Below are positions 24,565-36,200 of a stretch of DNA of 64,000 nucleotides, piece by piece. The DNA is taken from assembly GCA_031216915.1 (NCBI GenBank), contig CM062289.1, positions 65,355,741-65,419,740 of the forward strand. The letters run 5' to 3'. Under the pieces are notes generated by a model. The model was not told the origin of the DNA. It made no database searches and worked only from the letters and a program-made list of their open reading frames with translations. The DNA comes from Pictodentalium vernedei (Eukaryota > Mollusca > Scaphopoda > Dentaliida > Dentaliidae). Position numbers and translations under genes: made by a program. Numbering within the stretch: position 1 is the stretch's first letter; every line of letters starts with the position of its first letter.

Positions 24565-24631
24565 AATAATATTCCAGTATATTATTATTATTTATTGGTG
24601 CTTAACGCCACATCAGCAATAATATTCCAGT
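24565..24631 (-). mobile_element. 39-bp LINE 3' stub with target duplications
   Basis: 24579-24617 is only the terminal part of the N-family LINE (complement of 'gatgtggcgttaagcacc' plus AATA-like tail), flanked by the 14-bp direct repeat aataatattccagt at 24565-24578 and 24618-24631. A very short 5'-truncated retrotransposition. Confidence 0.85.
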
Positions 24632-24643
24632 CATGATTTTGAA

Positions 24644-26307
24644 AACAAGAGGCCCCAAGGGGCAGGCACTCACCTGACATGGTAACCTACACATCTACCC
24701 AGGGACTTGATTTGACAAGTTGCATCTGCCCCTCCTAAGAAAAAAATCTCCCAAATATCAAAAGATTGTCACTAATGGATCTAAAAAAAAAATTTTTTAA
24801 AGAGTATTCTTTATATTGAAATAAAATTCTCATTTTTAGCTCCTGCAGTTCCCATGGTGCGACAGGGACAAAAAATTTGGAGTAAACTAGCCTAACTAGG
24901 TACTTATGACACAATAAGTCCTAACATCAAATTTCTTTCAAATTGACTTCTTGGTTTGAAAAATAGAAATTTTGGTATAATTTGGGATCCCACGGTGAGC
25001 CCAAATATGAACCCAGGGACTTGGCTTTAACAAACTCACCCTCAGCCCCCTAAGAATGCTGCACACCAAATATCAAAAGATTCTGACAGGTGGATCTGAA
25101 AAAAAAATTTTTTTAAAGAATATTCCTCAAATTTAACTCCCCAAAGGGAGCCCAAATATGAACCAAAACATTGGCTTGAACAAACTTGAGTCTCACCTTC
25201 CCAAGGATACTGTATACCAAATATCAAAGATTCTCACTGGTGGACGCGAAGAAGATTTTTAAAGAATATACCCCGTGTTGCACTAAGTTATAATTCGGGC
25301 TCCCATGGGGAGCCCAAATATGAACTCAGGGACTTGGCTTGAACAAACTTGAATCACACCCTCTAAGGATGCTGCATACCAAATATCAAAGATTCTGATT
25401 CGTGGATCAGAAGAAAAAGAATTTTTAAAGGATATTCCTCATATTGCACTAATTTGAATGTTTGGGCTCCCATAGGGAACCCAAATATGGACCGAAGGAT
25501 TTGATTTCAACAAATATGTGAATCAATGTTCCAAAGATGTTATATGTAAAATATGAAAGCTTTTGGAGCGGTGGTTTGGAAGAAAATATTTCTTTAATTT
25601 TTTCCTATTGCCCACGGTGTTAAAAAATGCTGACTCAGCATTTTTTCAAAGTCCAGAAAAAGTGCCTTATGACAAAAAACAATGGCAATTTTTTTACCCT
25701 TCAATTCTGTTGGTCCCAAGAAAGCCACGCACCAAATAAAAATTCTCAGTGCCGTGCAGTTTTTGAGATATTGGCTTTTTCGTTTTCTTCTATTTTTGGC
25801 TCTTAAGGTTCACACGGGGCCAAAGAAAAAACATTTTTGGCATAAATCAAATACCTACGACCCAATAATACCTCCTATTAAATTTGGTTCAAATTGGCCT
25901 CTCGGTTCAAAGAATAGAAATTCTGGGATAGGCAAAAATTCTTGCCCCTCCCAGAACAAAGGCAAATATTGCCCATCAAACTTCTCTTGAACAAACTTGA
26001 GTCCTCACCTCAAACGGAAGCTGCATATCAAACATCAAATCTGCGCTACTGCTGGTTCATGAGAAGATTTTTTAAATTATTGGTATTTTGGCCCCACCTC
26101 CCTCCTCAATATGAGCAGAAAACCCAATTTGAAGAAAAACCCAAATGTCCCTATATAACAAGTACTCATATGAAATTTCATTAAATGGCTTGGGAGAAAA
26201 TGACCCCCCCCCCCCCCCCCCCCCCAAACACCTTCACGAAGGATGGACGACAGACAAAAAGTGATCAGATTAGCTCACCCTGACTTTCAGTCAGGTGAGT
26301 TAAAAAT
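24644..26307 (+). mobile_element. Tandem-repeat element H2 (HINE-like)
   Basis: Left end: hairpin gccccaaggggc (24652-24663) and subterminal ctcacctgac (24670-24679). Right end: gtcaggtgag (26290-26299) then ttaaaaat. The core has diverged ~150-165-bp units marked by 'gagcccaaatatgaac' near 24997, 25147, 25312 and 25480. A run of 25 C lies at about 26203-26225. No coding capacity recognised. Core units are shared with H5. Confidence 0.72.
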
Positions 26308-27166
26308 TACTAGGTATCTTGTTAGAAACATGGCACTGACTATTCTGGAATTCAAATCAGGTAGTAATTCTTAATATGCTCTCAAAACTTTTATTTTTAT
26401 TCATTTATAACGACATGACGGAAAGCCTGAAATATGCCATATTATACCCTTTTTAGATACTGAAACCAAGAAATACCCTGAATTCAGTTGCAGCATCTGC
26501 GACCATGACAAGCAATGTTGCCTCAAATATTGAAACACTTGAAAAACCCCAGGATGAAGCAATCAATTTGGTAAGAACAAGGGGTGTGGGTGATAAATAT
26601 CTAATGATCACATATATTAACTGTTTCTTCATTGTGGTGAGAATTTCCCATCCAAATACGCAATAAAATGGCAATCAGAGTTGACCATACATTAAAGTTT
26701 GGAATAATTGACGACTTCAGTGTTTTGATGTGCCTCCTGTCACCTCAAAAAGTGCTAAAAATCCACTGGCACACCACAATGGAAAATTCAAACCACAACA
26801 GAGAAACGGACCATCAGTGAGTAACTAACAACTCACTCAATTGGATTAAACAGGAGTCAATGCACTTATGTGGTCAGATGATCAACAATTTGTGAGACAC
26901 AAATTGATGAATGTTAGAGTACAAAAAGGGAGAAAACTAAAATTGGGAATTTTGCTACCATAATGCACAATGTTAAAACCATTGAACCAAACTATTTTGC
27001 ATAACCCCCTTTGTTTTTTAATGAATGGGTGGAGACAGTAATAAGATGGACAGCTACATGTACAATCAATGTTGGTCATTTGAACCATTAAGATTATTAT
27101 GGAAAGCCAAGTGGCCCACCTCTGGACCACATAATGCATTTCAAAGACAACAAAGTGTCATTGGCA
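26308..27166. other. Unrecognised AT-rich stretch
   Basis: No gene, repeat family or RNA recognised. The short open frames show no familiar motif. Confidence 0.4.
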
Positions 27167-27213
27167 TAACAAATTATTATTTATTGGTGCTTAATGCCAC
27201 ATCAACAGCTAAG
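27167..27213 (-). mobile_element. LINE 3' stub
   Basis: Minus-strand match to the last ~45 bp of the N-family LINE (agcaccaataaata, gatgtggc, tagccttagctg), with no more of the element. I could not define target duplications. Confidence 0.65.
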
Positions 27214-27699
27214 GCTATATTTATTCAGTCAAACTAAAGTTATCGTCCAGAAAGCAATATCAACATGTTTTCTAAGTCGTCAAAGGGCCATAACTCTGCC
27301 AAAAAATATCAGACCAAGCCCACTATCAATCCCAAATGGTACTATCTGGTTATAAACCTATGAATAAAATTTTGTTTCATTTCATTTGATCAAATTAAAG
27401 TTATTGTCTTGAAAGCATATTCAGGATGGACAGACAGACGGATGGAAATAGACGGAAAAGGGTAACACTTAATGCCCCTGCTAAAATTGGCAGAGGCATA
27501 AAAATTTGGGGCATTTTCCCCCACCCCCTCCCTATGGAGCTGGGCACATTGATTTGAACAAAAACGCAATGCCCCTGTGGGACCATCACTCACACAAATT
27601 TTTATTACTTGAATTGGCCCAGTGGTTTTGGAGAAGACTCAAACACAACTTAACGTGTGACGATGGATGGATGGACGGACAAAGAACAAAAAAAAAATG
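27214..27699 (+). mobile_element. Fragment of an H2/H5-type element
   Basis: 27508-27690 matches the 3' part of H5 (31945-32120): shared 'ggctcagtggttttggag'-type sequence and a gatgga/acggac-rich stretch. The matching end 'tcagtcaggtgag' appears only at 28664-28675, so H3 lies inside it. 27214-27500 is similar low-complexity sequence. Confidence 0.55.
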
Positions 27700-28650
27700 C
27701 TGATGGGATCACCGATCCTATGTAGAGTTGTGACAGCACAAAAGTGGGTTTAATCATTATCAACTTATCGTTCAGAAACCAGCTGTTTACAATTTACTAT
27801 GTGAAGGGTCACTGTGGCCTTCACCTTTGACTTAGTGATTCCAAAATAAATAGGGCTCTTTCTTGCACCAATGCCAACCTACCAATGAAGTTCCATGAAC
27901 GTGGGTGGAACCATTGTCAAATTATCATCTGGAAACCAATTGTTTACAATTTATTATGTTCAAGGTCACTGTGACCTTGTCCTTTGACCTGGTGAGTCCG
28001 AAATAAATAGTGGTCTTCCAATCACCTAGGCCAACCTACCTATGAAGTTTCATGAATGTGGGTCAAACCTTTATCAAGTTATCATCCGGAAACTAATTGT
28101 TTAAGATTTTCTATGATGGTCACTGTGACCTTGACCTTTCACCTAGTGAGTACAAAATAAATAGGGTTCTTCCTCTTACTGATGCCAACCTACCAGTGAT
28201 GTTTCATGAAAGTGGGTCAAACCATTATAAAGTTATCATCCGGAAACCAATTGTTTTGATTTATTATGTTCAGGGTCACTGTGACCTTGACCTAATGAGT
28301 CCAAAATAAATAGGGTTCTTCCACTCAAGAAGGCCAACCTACATATGAAGTTTCATGAATGTGGGTTGAACCATAGTCAAGTTATCATCCGGAAACCAAT
28401 TGTTTATGATTTACTATGTTCAAGGTGACTGTGACCTTGACCTTTGACCTAGCGAGTCCAAAATAAATAGGGTTCTTCCTCTCACCGAGGCCAACTTACC
28501 TATGAAGTTTCATGAATGTGGGTTGAGCCATTATCAAGTTATTCTCCAGAAACCAACTGTTTATGCCCACTTGCCCACCTGCCAGCCCGTCCACCTACCA
28601 TTCACCAAACTATAAGTTGAGTTTGACTTCGTCACAACTCGACTAAAAAT
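27700..28650 (+). mobile_element. Tandem-repeat element H3 (HINE-like)
   Basis: Hairpin ggatcaccgatcc (27706-27718), subterminal gagttgtgac (27725-27734), inverted partner gtcacaactc (28631-28640), then gactaaaaat. Five core units of ~155 bp, each with a 'gtgaccttgacctttgacc'-like string (near 27804, 27962, 28117, 28270, 28423). Such units are familiar from molluscan genomes. Its exact left edge is uncertain because it sits in an H2-like tail. Confidence 0.68.
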
Positions 28651-28679
28651 GATGACAATACCTTTCAGTCAGGTGAGAT

Positions 28680-30020
28680 AACTAGAGGGGGTATCAGTAC
28701 CCTGTGGCTCACCAGCAGGTGGCCAATGTAAAGGGGTGGCTGGAGTAAAAGAAAAATCCAAAACCTGCACACAAAAGTCCAAAATTAAAGTAAATAAGCA
28801 GATAAAGGGTTAAATAATATAATAATAGCCCCAAGAAGCATGCTAACATAAAATAGGAACCATGGCAATATGCTACAAGGTAAGTCTCCACTTTGAAGAA
28901 AAGAAAGACAAACCTCAAAACCTGCACAAAAAAGTAAAAAAAAGTATCACATTTGTTTCAATGGGTTAAAATTGAGAAAAATACCCTGAAAATGTTACAG
29001 TAACCACCATGGCAATATGCCAGTGAGGTAAAACTCCACTTAAAAAAAATATCAAAACCTGCACACAAAAGTACAAAACCTGCACACAAAAGTCCAAAAT
29101 TAAAGTAAATAAGCAGCTAAAGGGTTAAATAATATAATACTAGCCCAAAGAAGCATCCTAACATAAAATAGGAACCATGACAATATGCTACAAAGTAAGT
29201 CACCACTTAGAAGAAATGAAAGACAAACCTCAAAACCTGCACATAAAAGTAAAAAAAAGTATCACATTTGTTTTCAAGGGTTAAAATTGAGAAAAATACC
29301 CTGCAAATGGTTAAAATTGAGAAAAATACCCTGCAAATGTCACAGTAACCACTATGGCAATATGCCAGTAAGGTGAAACTGTACTTGAAAAATATCCACT
29401 TGGAAGAAAAGAAAGACAAACCTCAAAACCTGCACATAAAAGTCAAAAAGGTATCACATTTGTTTCAAAGGGTTAAAATTGAGAAAAATACCATGAAATG
29501 TTAAGGTAACCACCATGGCAATATGCCAGTAGGGTAAAACTCCACTTGAAGACAAAATTTCAAAACCTGTACACAAAAGTCAAAAACCTGCACAGAAAAG
29601 ACAAAAACCTGCACAGAAAAGTGAAAAAAACCAGCACACAAAAGTCCAAAATTAAAGTAAATAAGTAGGGAAAGGGTTAAATAATATAATACTGGCCCTA
29701 AGATGCATTCTAACATAAAACTGGAACCATGGCAATATACTGCAAGGTAAATTACTCCTTGGAAGAAAAGAAAGACAAATATCAAAACCAGCACACAAAA
29801 GTCAAAAACCTGTACACAAAAGTCCAAAATTCAAGTAACTTAGCATGGAAAGGGTTGAATAAAATATTACTATCCCTGAAAAGCATGCTGACATAAAAAA
29901 AAATTTAAAAAAAAAAAAAAATCAAAACTGCACACAAAAGTTCAAAATGTATGAATCCGGCCGCCGACATGAGGGCTATGCCATAGGCTCCCACAACTAT
30001 ATTGTTGGTGAGCCAAAAAT
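28680..30020 (+). mobile_element. Tandem-repeat element H4 (HINE-like)
   Basis: Hairpin gggta-tcag-taccc (28689-28702), subterminal tggctcaccagca (28704-28716), inverted partner gttggtgagcca (30004-30015), then aaaaat. The core is a ~320-bp higher-order repeat containing 'aaacctgcacacaaaagtc' units and 'accatggcaatatgc', near 28764, 29082, 29632 and 29810. The open frames across it mirror the repeat and show no domain. Confidence 0.66.
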
Positions 30021-30285
30021 CAAGAATAACAGTGACTGCACGGCCAAGGATGCCCCAAACTAGGACCTTGATCTGTGACCTTGACTTCCATGGAAACAAA
30101 AAAAAAATTTTGTGCGCAATGCATCGTCTCCGCATAAGCAACATGTATGCCAAGTTTCAACAAAATCCAACGAAGCATCTCGGAGTTATGAAGCAGACAC
30201 GAAAATCTTCCTGATAGACAGACAGACGGACGGAAATGGCAAATACTATATGCCCCCGAAAAAAAATTTTCTGGGGGGATAAAAA
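30021..30285 (+). mobile_element. Fragment of another tandem-repeat element
   Basis: Contains 'gtgaccttgacttcc', a gacagacggacgg stretch and a hairpin-like 'ccccc...ggggg' end near 30253-30277. Probably a decayed relative of H3. Confidence 0.4.
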
Positions 30286-32162
30286 AACAAGAGGTCCCAC
30301 GGGACCTGAAGTGCTCACCTTGAACAGAACATGATATAAACAAGAATGAGTCTACATTAAGTAATCCATCTTCATAGGATACATTGTCAATCCATGAGCC
30401 CCTTAAGAGTGACAAAAATAGACCGAGCATCATGCCTTTTCTTCAGTTGATCATAATGTAAAAGGAGCTCCCCTATGAAGCCCCTTGATACAACCTATGT
30501 GGATTAATCTTAGTTACACACCTCTAGACGGTACTGAATACAAAATTTCTAATTCTTCAGCTACATGGCCAATTCAGATATTAACCCAGCTTCTCTATTT
30601 GAATCTGATCTCCCTAGATATGATGTATACCAAATATGAAAACATTCTGACTGTTGGATGTGAAGATGAACATTTTTAAACAAATTTCTTCATATTGCAT
30701 TAAGTTAAAATTTGGGCAATCATTGCGAGCCCAAATATTAACCCAGGGAACCAATTTGAACAACCTTGAATCTGACTCCCCTAGAGATTTTGCAAACCAA
30801 ATATGAAAGGATTCTGACAAGTGAATCTGAAGAAGATTTTTGAAGAAATTCCCTCATATTGTACTAAGTTAAATTTCAGGTTCCCATATGGAGTCCAAAT
30901 ATTAACCCAGGCACTTGCATTGAACAAACTTGAATCTGACCTCCCTTGAGGTGTTGTATACCAAATATGAAAGCATTCCGACTGGTGGATCTGAAGAAGA
31001 AGATTTTTTAAGACATTTCCTCATATTGCAGTATATTAAAATTTGGGCTTCCATATCGAGCCCAAACATATACATAGAGACCCGATTTGGACAAACTTTA
31101 ATCTGACCGTCCTAGAGATGTTGTATACCAAATATGAAAGCATTCTGACTGGTGGATCTAAAGAAGATTTTTAAAAATTATCCCCCATATTGAACTGAGT
31201 TAAAATTTGGGCTTCTGTAGGAAGCCCAAATATTAACCTAGGGACTGGGTTTGAACAATCTTGAATCTGACCCTCATAACAATGATGTATACCAAACATT
31301 AAAAGATTCTGACTGGTGGTTCTGAATAAGAAGGTTTTTTTGAAGAATATTCCTCATATTGCCCTAAGTTAAAAGTTTGGGCTCCTGTATTGAGCCCAAA
31401 TATGAACCAATGGGCTTTATTTTAACAACCTTGAATCTGACAACCCTATGGATGCTGAATACAGAATATCAAAAGATTCCGACCACTGGTTCTGGAGAAA
31501 AGAGTTTTTTTTAATTTTTGCAAATATGCTGACTCCGCATTTTTTCGATGCCCTCTACAGAACACCCTAACCCTAACATAACCGATGGCAATTTTCTTTT
31601 ACCATTAAATTCTACTGGTCCTAAGGATGCTACCAAATAACAGTTCTATGTTCCATGTGGTTTAGGAAATATGGGCGTTTAAAAATATTTCTATTTTTAG
31701 ATCCTGGGGTTCCCATGGGGATGCAGAAAATTTTTTGGGCACGAATCAAGTGACTATGACCCAATAATACCACATACCAAATTTGGTTCAAATTGGACCA
31801 TATTACCCCTGCCATTACAAAGCCAAATATTGCTTCACAAACTTCGTTTGAACAAACTTGAATCTACACCTCAAAAGGAAGCTCATTAACAAATAACAAG
31901 TCATTGTACCCACTGGTTCATGAGAAGAAAATTTAAAAAAAATTTTGGAGCATTTTCCCCCACTCCCTCCCTACGGGGCTGGGAACATTGAGTTGAACAA
32001 AAATGCAATGCCCCTTGGGGACCATCACTGACACAAACTTTCACTTGAATTGGCTCAGTGGTTTTGGAGAAGACCAAAACATGGTGTTGACAGATGACGG
32101 ACAGACAGATGGAGAGTGATGGGATTAGATCAGCGTGACTTTTGTCAAGGTGAGCTAAAAAT
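30286..32162 (+). mobile_element. Tandem-repeat element H5 (HINE-like)
   Basis: Hairpin aggtcccacgggacct (30292-30307), subterminal gctcaccttga (30313-30323), inverted partner tcaaggtgagc (32145-32155), then taaaaat. Core units of ~165 bp are marked by 'cccaaatattaaccc' near 30728, 30890, 31060, 31222 and 31390. It is the same core family as H2. Compared with H2, the hairpin has changed on both sides so that pairing is kept. Confidence 0.72.
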
Positions 32163-32465
32163 GGCTGAAGGTAGAGTTAATGAGCCAAATTCAACTAAAA
32201 TTGCTTACATTTGCTGATAATATATTTCATGAATGCTTGTATACTGAAGCATTTAAATGCTCTAAAATGCTAAAAATCATTGTGTAATCCTTTACATGTC
32301 AGGAAAGAAGTGTATGTGAGGAGGTTGGGGGGGGTCACTTCAGTGAAAAACAGGCACGAAAGTAAAGGGCTTATATTGTAATCAGTTGCCAGGTTTTACT
32401 AAATAGAATGATCATAACCCATAGTCAAAGTGTGTTGTGATGATTCTCCACCTTCTCTGTTTTAT
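32163..32465. other. Unrecognised AT-rich stretch
   Basis: No gene or known repeat seen. Confidence 0.4.
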
Positions 32466-32854
32466 AACATCAGTCGGGAGCACGGTGGCTCAGAAGGTAG
32501 AGGTGCAGGCTGCAAGCCAAGTGGTCCTCGGTTCAAATCTCACCTGCGGCAACTGCGTTGTGTCCTTGGGCAAGACACTTCATCTCCATTGCCCGTGTGG
32601 GGGCACGATGACGTCGTGTACTAAGGCGTACTGCATGTCGATGGTACGCATGTCTTCAACCAATCTAACCCTGCCTGTGCTGCAGTGTGGAGTTACGATG
32701 TTGGGGAGCTGGCAGCTGCTCGTCGTTGCTCGGTGGTTCTCTCCGGGTACTCCCGCTTCCTCCACCCGTAAAACTGTCACGGTCATGATTAGCCATTCTG
32801 CATAAATATGTGACCTTAAACATCAATTAATAAATAAATATTAGAACATCAGTC
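32466..32854 (+). mobile_element. SINE-2, tRNA-headed
   Basis: Body 32476-32844, target duplication aacatcagtc at 32466-32475 and 32845-32854. A-box-like ggtggctcagaaggtagag and B box ggttcaaatct (near 32529-32539) as in a tRNA gene, then ttgggcaagacactt, a central block 'ctccgggtactcccgc', the 3' module 'gattagcca..gcataaata' and an AATA tail. About 95% like SINE-1 by eye. Confidence 0.9.
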
Positions 32855-32967
32855 ATGCTGTTTTACCTATTGATGGGATTTCCATCTCAATAAATATCAA
32901 TAACTAACGCACAAACTCACGAAAGCAAGGTCGCATGTTAGTTGTTGCTATTTTAGTAGAAATTATT

Positions 32968-33215
32968 TTAACCCTTTACCCAACTTAACGGCCAAAACCG
33001 GCCAGTGCTATTCTAAAAAAAATCACCAATTAATTTTCCTTATTTTTTGTCTCAAAAACATAGGTTATGATCCCTCGTTGGAACGAGCTCGTCGAGCTCG
33101 TTCCAACGAGGGATCATAACCTATGTTTTTGAGACAAAAATGAAAAAAAATAATTAGTTATTCAAGAATTTTTTTTGCAAGTGTCGTCTGCTTTTCATGT
33201 TTGGTAAAGGGTTAA
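32968..33215. mobile_element. TTAA-flanked palindromic MITE, copy 1
   Basis: TTAA at both ends, terminal ccctttaccc / ggtaaaggg, and a centre that is a perfect palindrome with 48-bp arms (33044-33091 and 33093-33140) around ggaacgagctcg. TTAA duplications with CCC-starting ends are the hallmark of piggyBac-type elements. No coding capacity. Confidence 0.8.
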
Positions 33216-33363
33216 AATACTTCCAAAAGATTAGATTGTCAAGTCTTTCTGGTAAAATATGCGAGATTAGTAATTTAATAAATTTGATTGTGTTGTTATA
33301 TTATTTTGTTGTAACCTTTAGTTCATCCGCATATTTTACAATTGACGTAACCTAAACACAAAT

Positions 33364-33616
33364 CTGGAAATGAGCGATCTGTCATTTGCAGAATGAGGTC
33401 CCCAGAGGGTGAATTTGCAGATGCTATCTCATACGGTGGGCTAAAAACCCCAAATTTATCCTCTGGGTACCTCTTTCTTTTTAGGCCCGAGACCTTTTTT
33501 CAGATTGAGGTTCACCAAGAGTAAATTTAGTAATGCAACCCTGCTGTGCTGGGTAGCATCACCAAATTCATCCTCTCGGGACCTCATTCTGCAGATAACA
33601 GTCTGCTTATTTCCAG
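33364..33616. mobile_element. Foldback element, 'aggtcccc' family, copy 1
   Basis: About 45-bp terminal inverted repeats (ctgcagaatgaggtcccc type, with ggaaataagcaga at the outer edge) and an inner inverted repeat with 'gggtagcatcac'. Sister copy at 38057-38302. Superfamily unknown. Confidence 0.65.
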
Positions 33617-33761
33617 GCTTGCACACAAGACCCAAATGATGGTTCATGGCTTATTTCCAGGTCAGTAAAAATGATTGATCATGAACAAGTTCAATGGGAT
33701 GTACAAATATGGCAGATAAGCACACACCAAAATGTCTCAATTATGTTGTTTGAAAGGTAAA

Positions 33762-36200
33762 ATGAAAGTGTCAATGACACTGTAGTTCAATTTAACAAAC
33801 TTGAACTTGGTAAGTTATAAGTGAAATGGCAAAATTGAAGATCATTGGTACCAATGTTATGTGATGAAACTTCAACATAACAGCATTGTGTGTGCGCAAC
33901 GTCAGACTCGGAGCAATCCATACATTTTTAAATGTAAACTGTAAGGCTGCCCAAAAGAAGAATTTTGATACACAAATGCAGTAAGTTCAGAGGTTATTGT
34001 AAACGGCAACATTTTTCACAGAAATGAATGCTCATCAATATCTGTTATCTAGAGGTCTCACCGAATGAGCACACCAAGTTCAAAAACAATCCTACGATAA
34101 ATGTGGTCTGTAGGCCACGTCAAAGAAGAATGTTGATGCACAAATGCAATAAATTCAAAGATTGTTGCTAACAGGAACAGTTTTTGATGGAAATGAAAAG
34201 AAAATCAATAGCTCCTATCTTTGTCACCCTGCATCAGCATACAAAGTTTCAAAACAACCTGGTAATGAATGCGCCCTCTGAGGCATGCCAAAGGAAGATG
34301 TTAATGCACCCCTCTGAGGCATGCCAAAGGAAGATGTTAATGCACAAATTCACTAAGTTTGAAGGTTTTTTGTTTTTGTTTATGGAAATTCAAAAATATA
34401 CCCTGCAGAGAGTGCAAAAGGGATAAGTTGCTGCACAAATGCACTGAGTTCAAAAGGTGGTGATAACGACAATTTTTTATGGAAATAAAAACAATCAATA
34501 GCTCACATTTGGAGGTCAACCTGAACACAGATACCAAGTTTCAAAATGATCCGATCATAAATGTGCCCTGATGGGTGTGTCAAAGGGAAATATTGATGCA
34601 TAACTGCTCTAAGTTTTTACTAAGTTCATCAAAGGTCATTGCCAAGGGCAACTATTTTTGACGAGAATGGAAGAAAATTGATAGCTCCCATCTAGAGGTC
34701 ACCCCAAACAAGCACATCAACTTTCCAAGCGATTCAATCATAAATGTGAACTGCAGGGTGTAACAAAGGAAATATTGATGCATAACTGCACGAAGTTCAT
34801 CAAAGGTTGTTGCCAATGGCAAAATTGTTTCACGGGCAAGGAAGAAAATCAATAGCTCCTATCTAGAGGTCACCCCAAACAAGCATACCAAGTTTCAAGG
34901 TGATGCGATCATAAATGTGCCCTGTAGGGTGTACAAAAGGAAATACTGAGGGCTGACTAAACTAGTTATAAGTTCAAAGGTTCATTGCCAACGGTAACAT
35001 TTTTTGACGGAAATCAAAGAAAATCGATAGCTCACATCTGGAGGTAACCCCAAACAAGCATGTCAGGTTTCAATGTAATCCAATCATAAATGTTCCCTGT
35101 AGGATGTGCCAAAGGGAAAAATTGATGCATAACTGCACTAAGTTCATCGAAGGTCATTGTAAGCGGCAACATTTTTTTTTTTTGACAGAAATTGAAGAAA
35201 ATCAATAGCTCCCATCTAGAGGTAACCCCAAACAAGCATACCAAGTTTCAAACTGATCTGATTATAAATGTGCCCTGTAGGGCGTGCCAAAGGAATATAT
35301 TGATGCCTGACTAAACTAAGTTCAAATGTTGTTGCCAGCGGCAACATTTTTTGACGGAAATCGAAAATCAATAGCTCTCATATAGAGGTCACCTCAAACA
35401 AGCATGCCAGATTTCAAAGCAATCAGATCATAAATGTGCCTTCTGACTAAATTAAGTTCAAAGAATGTTGCCAGCGGCAACATTTTTTGATGGAAATGGA
35501 AGAAAATCAATAGCTCCCATCTAGAGGTCAGGCCAAACAAGCATCATGTCAGAAGCAAAAACTATCCAATCATAAATGTTCCATGTAGGGTGTGCCAAAG
35601 GGAAATATTGAGGTCGGACTAAACTAAGTTCTAAGAACATTGCCAGCAGCAACATTTTTGTACGAAAATGGATGAAAATCGAAAGCTCCCATCCAGAGGT
35701 CACCCCTAGCAAGCACACCAAGTTTCAAAGAGAACTAGTCAAAAATGTGCACTGCAAGGTGTGCCAAAGGGAAATATTGATGCATAACTGCACAAAGTTC
35801 ATCAAAGGTCATTGCCAGCGGCAACTTTTTTTACGGAAATCGAAGAAAATCGATAGCTCCCATCTAGAGGTAACCCCAAACAAGCATACCAAGTTTCAAA
35901 CCGATCTGATTATAAAAGGCCAATATATTAATGCCTGACGAAACCAAGTTCAATGGTCCTAGCCAGCAGCAACATTTGTTGATGGAAATGGAAGAAAATT
36001 GATAGCTCCCATCTAGAGGTCACCCTAAGCAAGCACAACAAGTTTCAAAGTGATTTGATCATAAATGCGACCTGTGCCAAAGGAAATTGTATATACGTAT
36101 GTACGCACAGATGTACACATGTACGTACAGACATACATATGCTGACAGACGAGAACTGACGGCAACAGCTCAGCTTGACTCTGTCAAGTTGAGCTAAACA
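33762..36200 (+). mobile_element. Tandem-repeat element H6 (HINE-like)
   Basis: Same left hairpin as H1 and H7, gtgtcaatgacac (33768-33780), with a weaker subterminal repeat (gtagttcaattt), and right end aagttgagctaa (36186-36197). Its core is unrelated to that of H1: ~170-bp units with 'atagctcccatctagagg' recurring about a dozen times between 34040 and 36010, each with a 'gccagcggcaacattttt' string. A gtac/acag-rich stretch precedes the right end. Confidence 0.7.

Noticed and set aside
26203..26225. Long C run (also C/G tracts near 43665, 44195, 55158 and 63452) considered as a functional element.
   Set aside because: Simple homopolymer tracts; length may be inexact in the assembly.
28709..29827. 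Hydrophobic open frames in H4 that look like membrane proteins.
   Set aside because: Antisense reading of a tandem array rich in 'aaacctgcac'; the repeat explains the composition.
30020..30433. 137-codon minus-strand frame.
   Set aside because: It spans the junction between two repeat elements and has no recognisable domain.
32476..32550. tRNA-like A and B boxes, considered as a functional tRNA gene.
   Set aside because: No complete cloverleaf or 3' acceptor; the sequence continues into a SINE body with tail and target duplications.
20014..32844. Open frames of 60-122 codons on SINE-1 and SINE-2 that resemble each other.
   Set aside because: They are the same tRNA-derived SINE read in several frames; the similarity is of DNA, with no protein domain.
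20400..36200. Regular repeats considered as CRISPR-like arrays or host minisatellites.
   Set aside because: Units are 150-340 bp, diverged, with no unique spacers, and are bounded by element ends in a eukaryotic genome.
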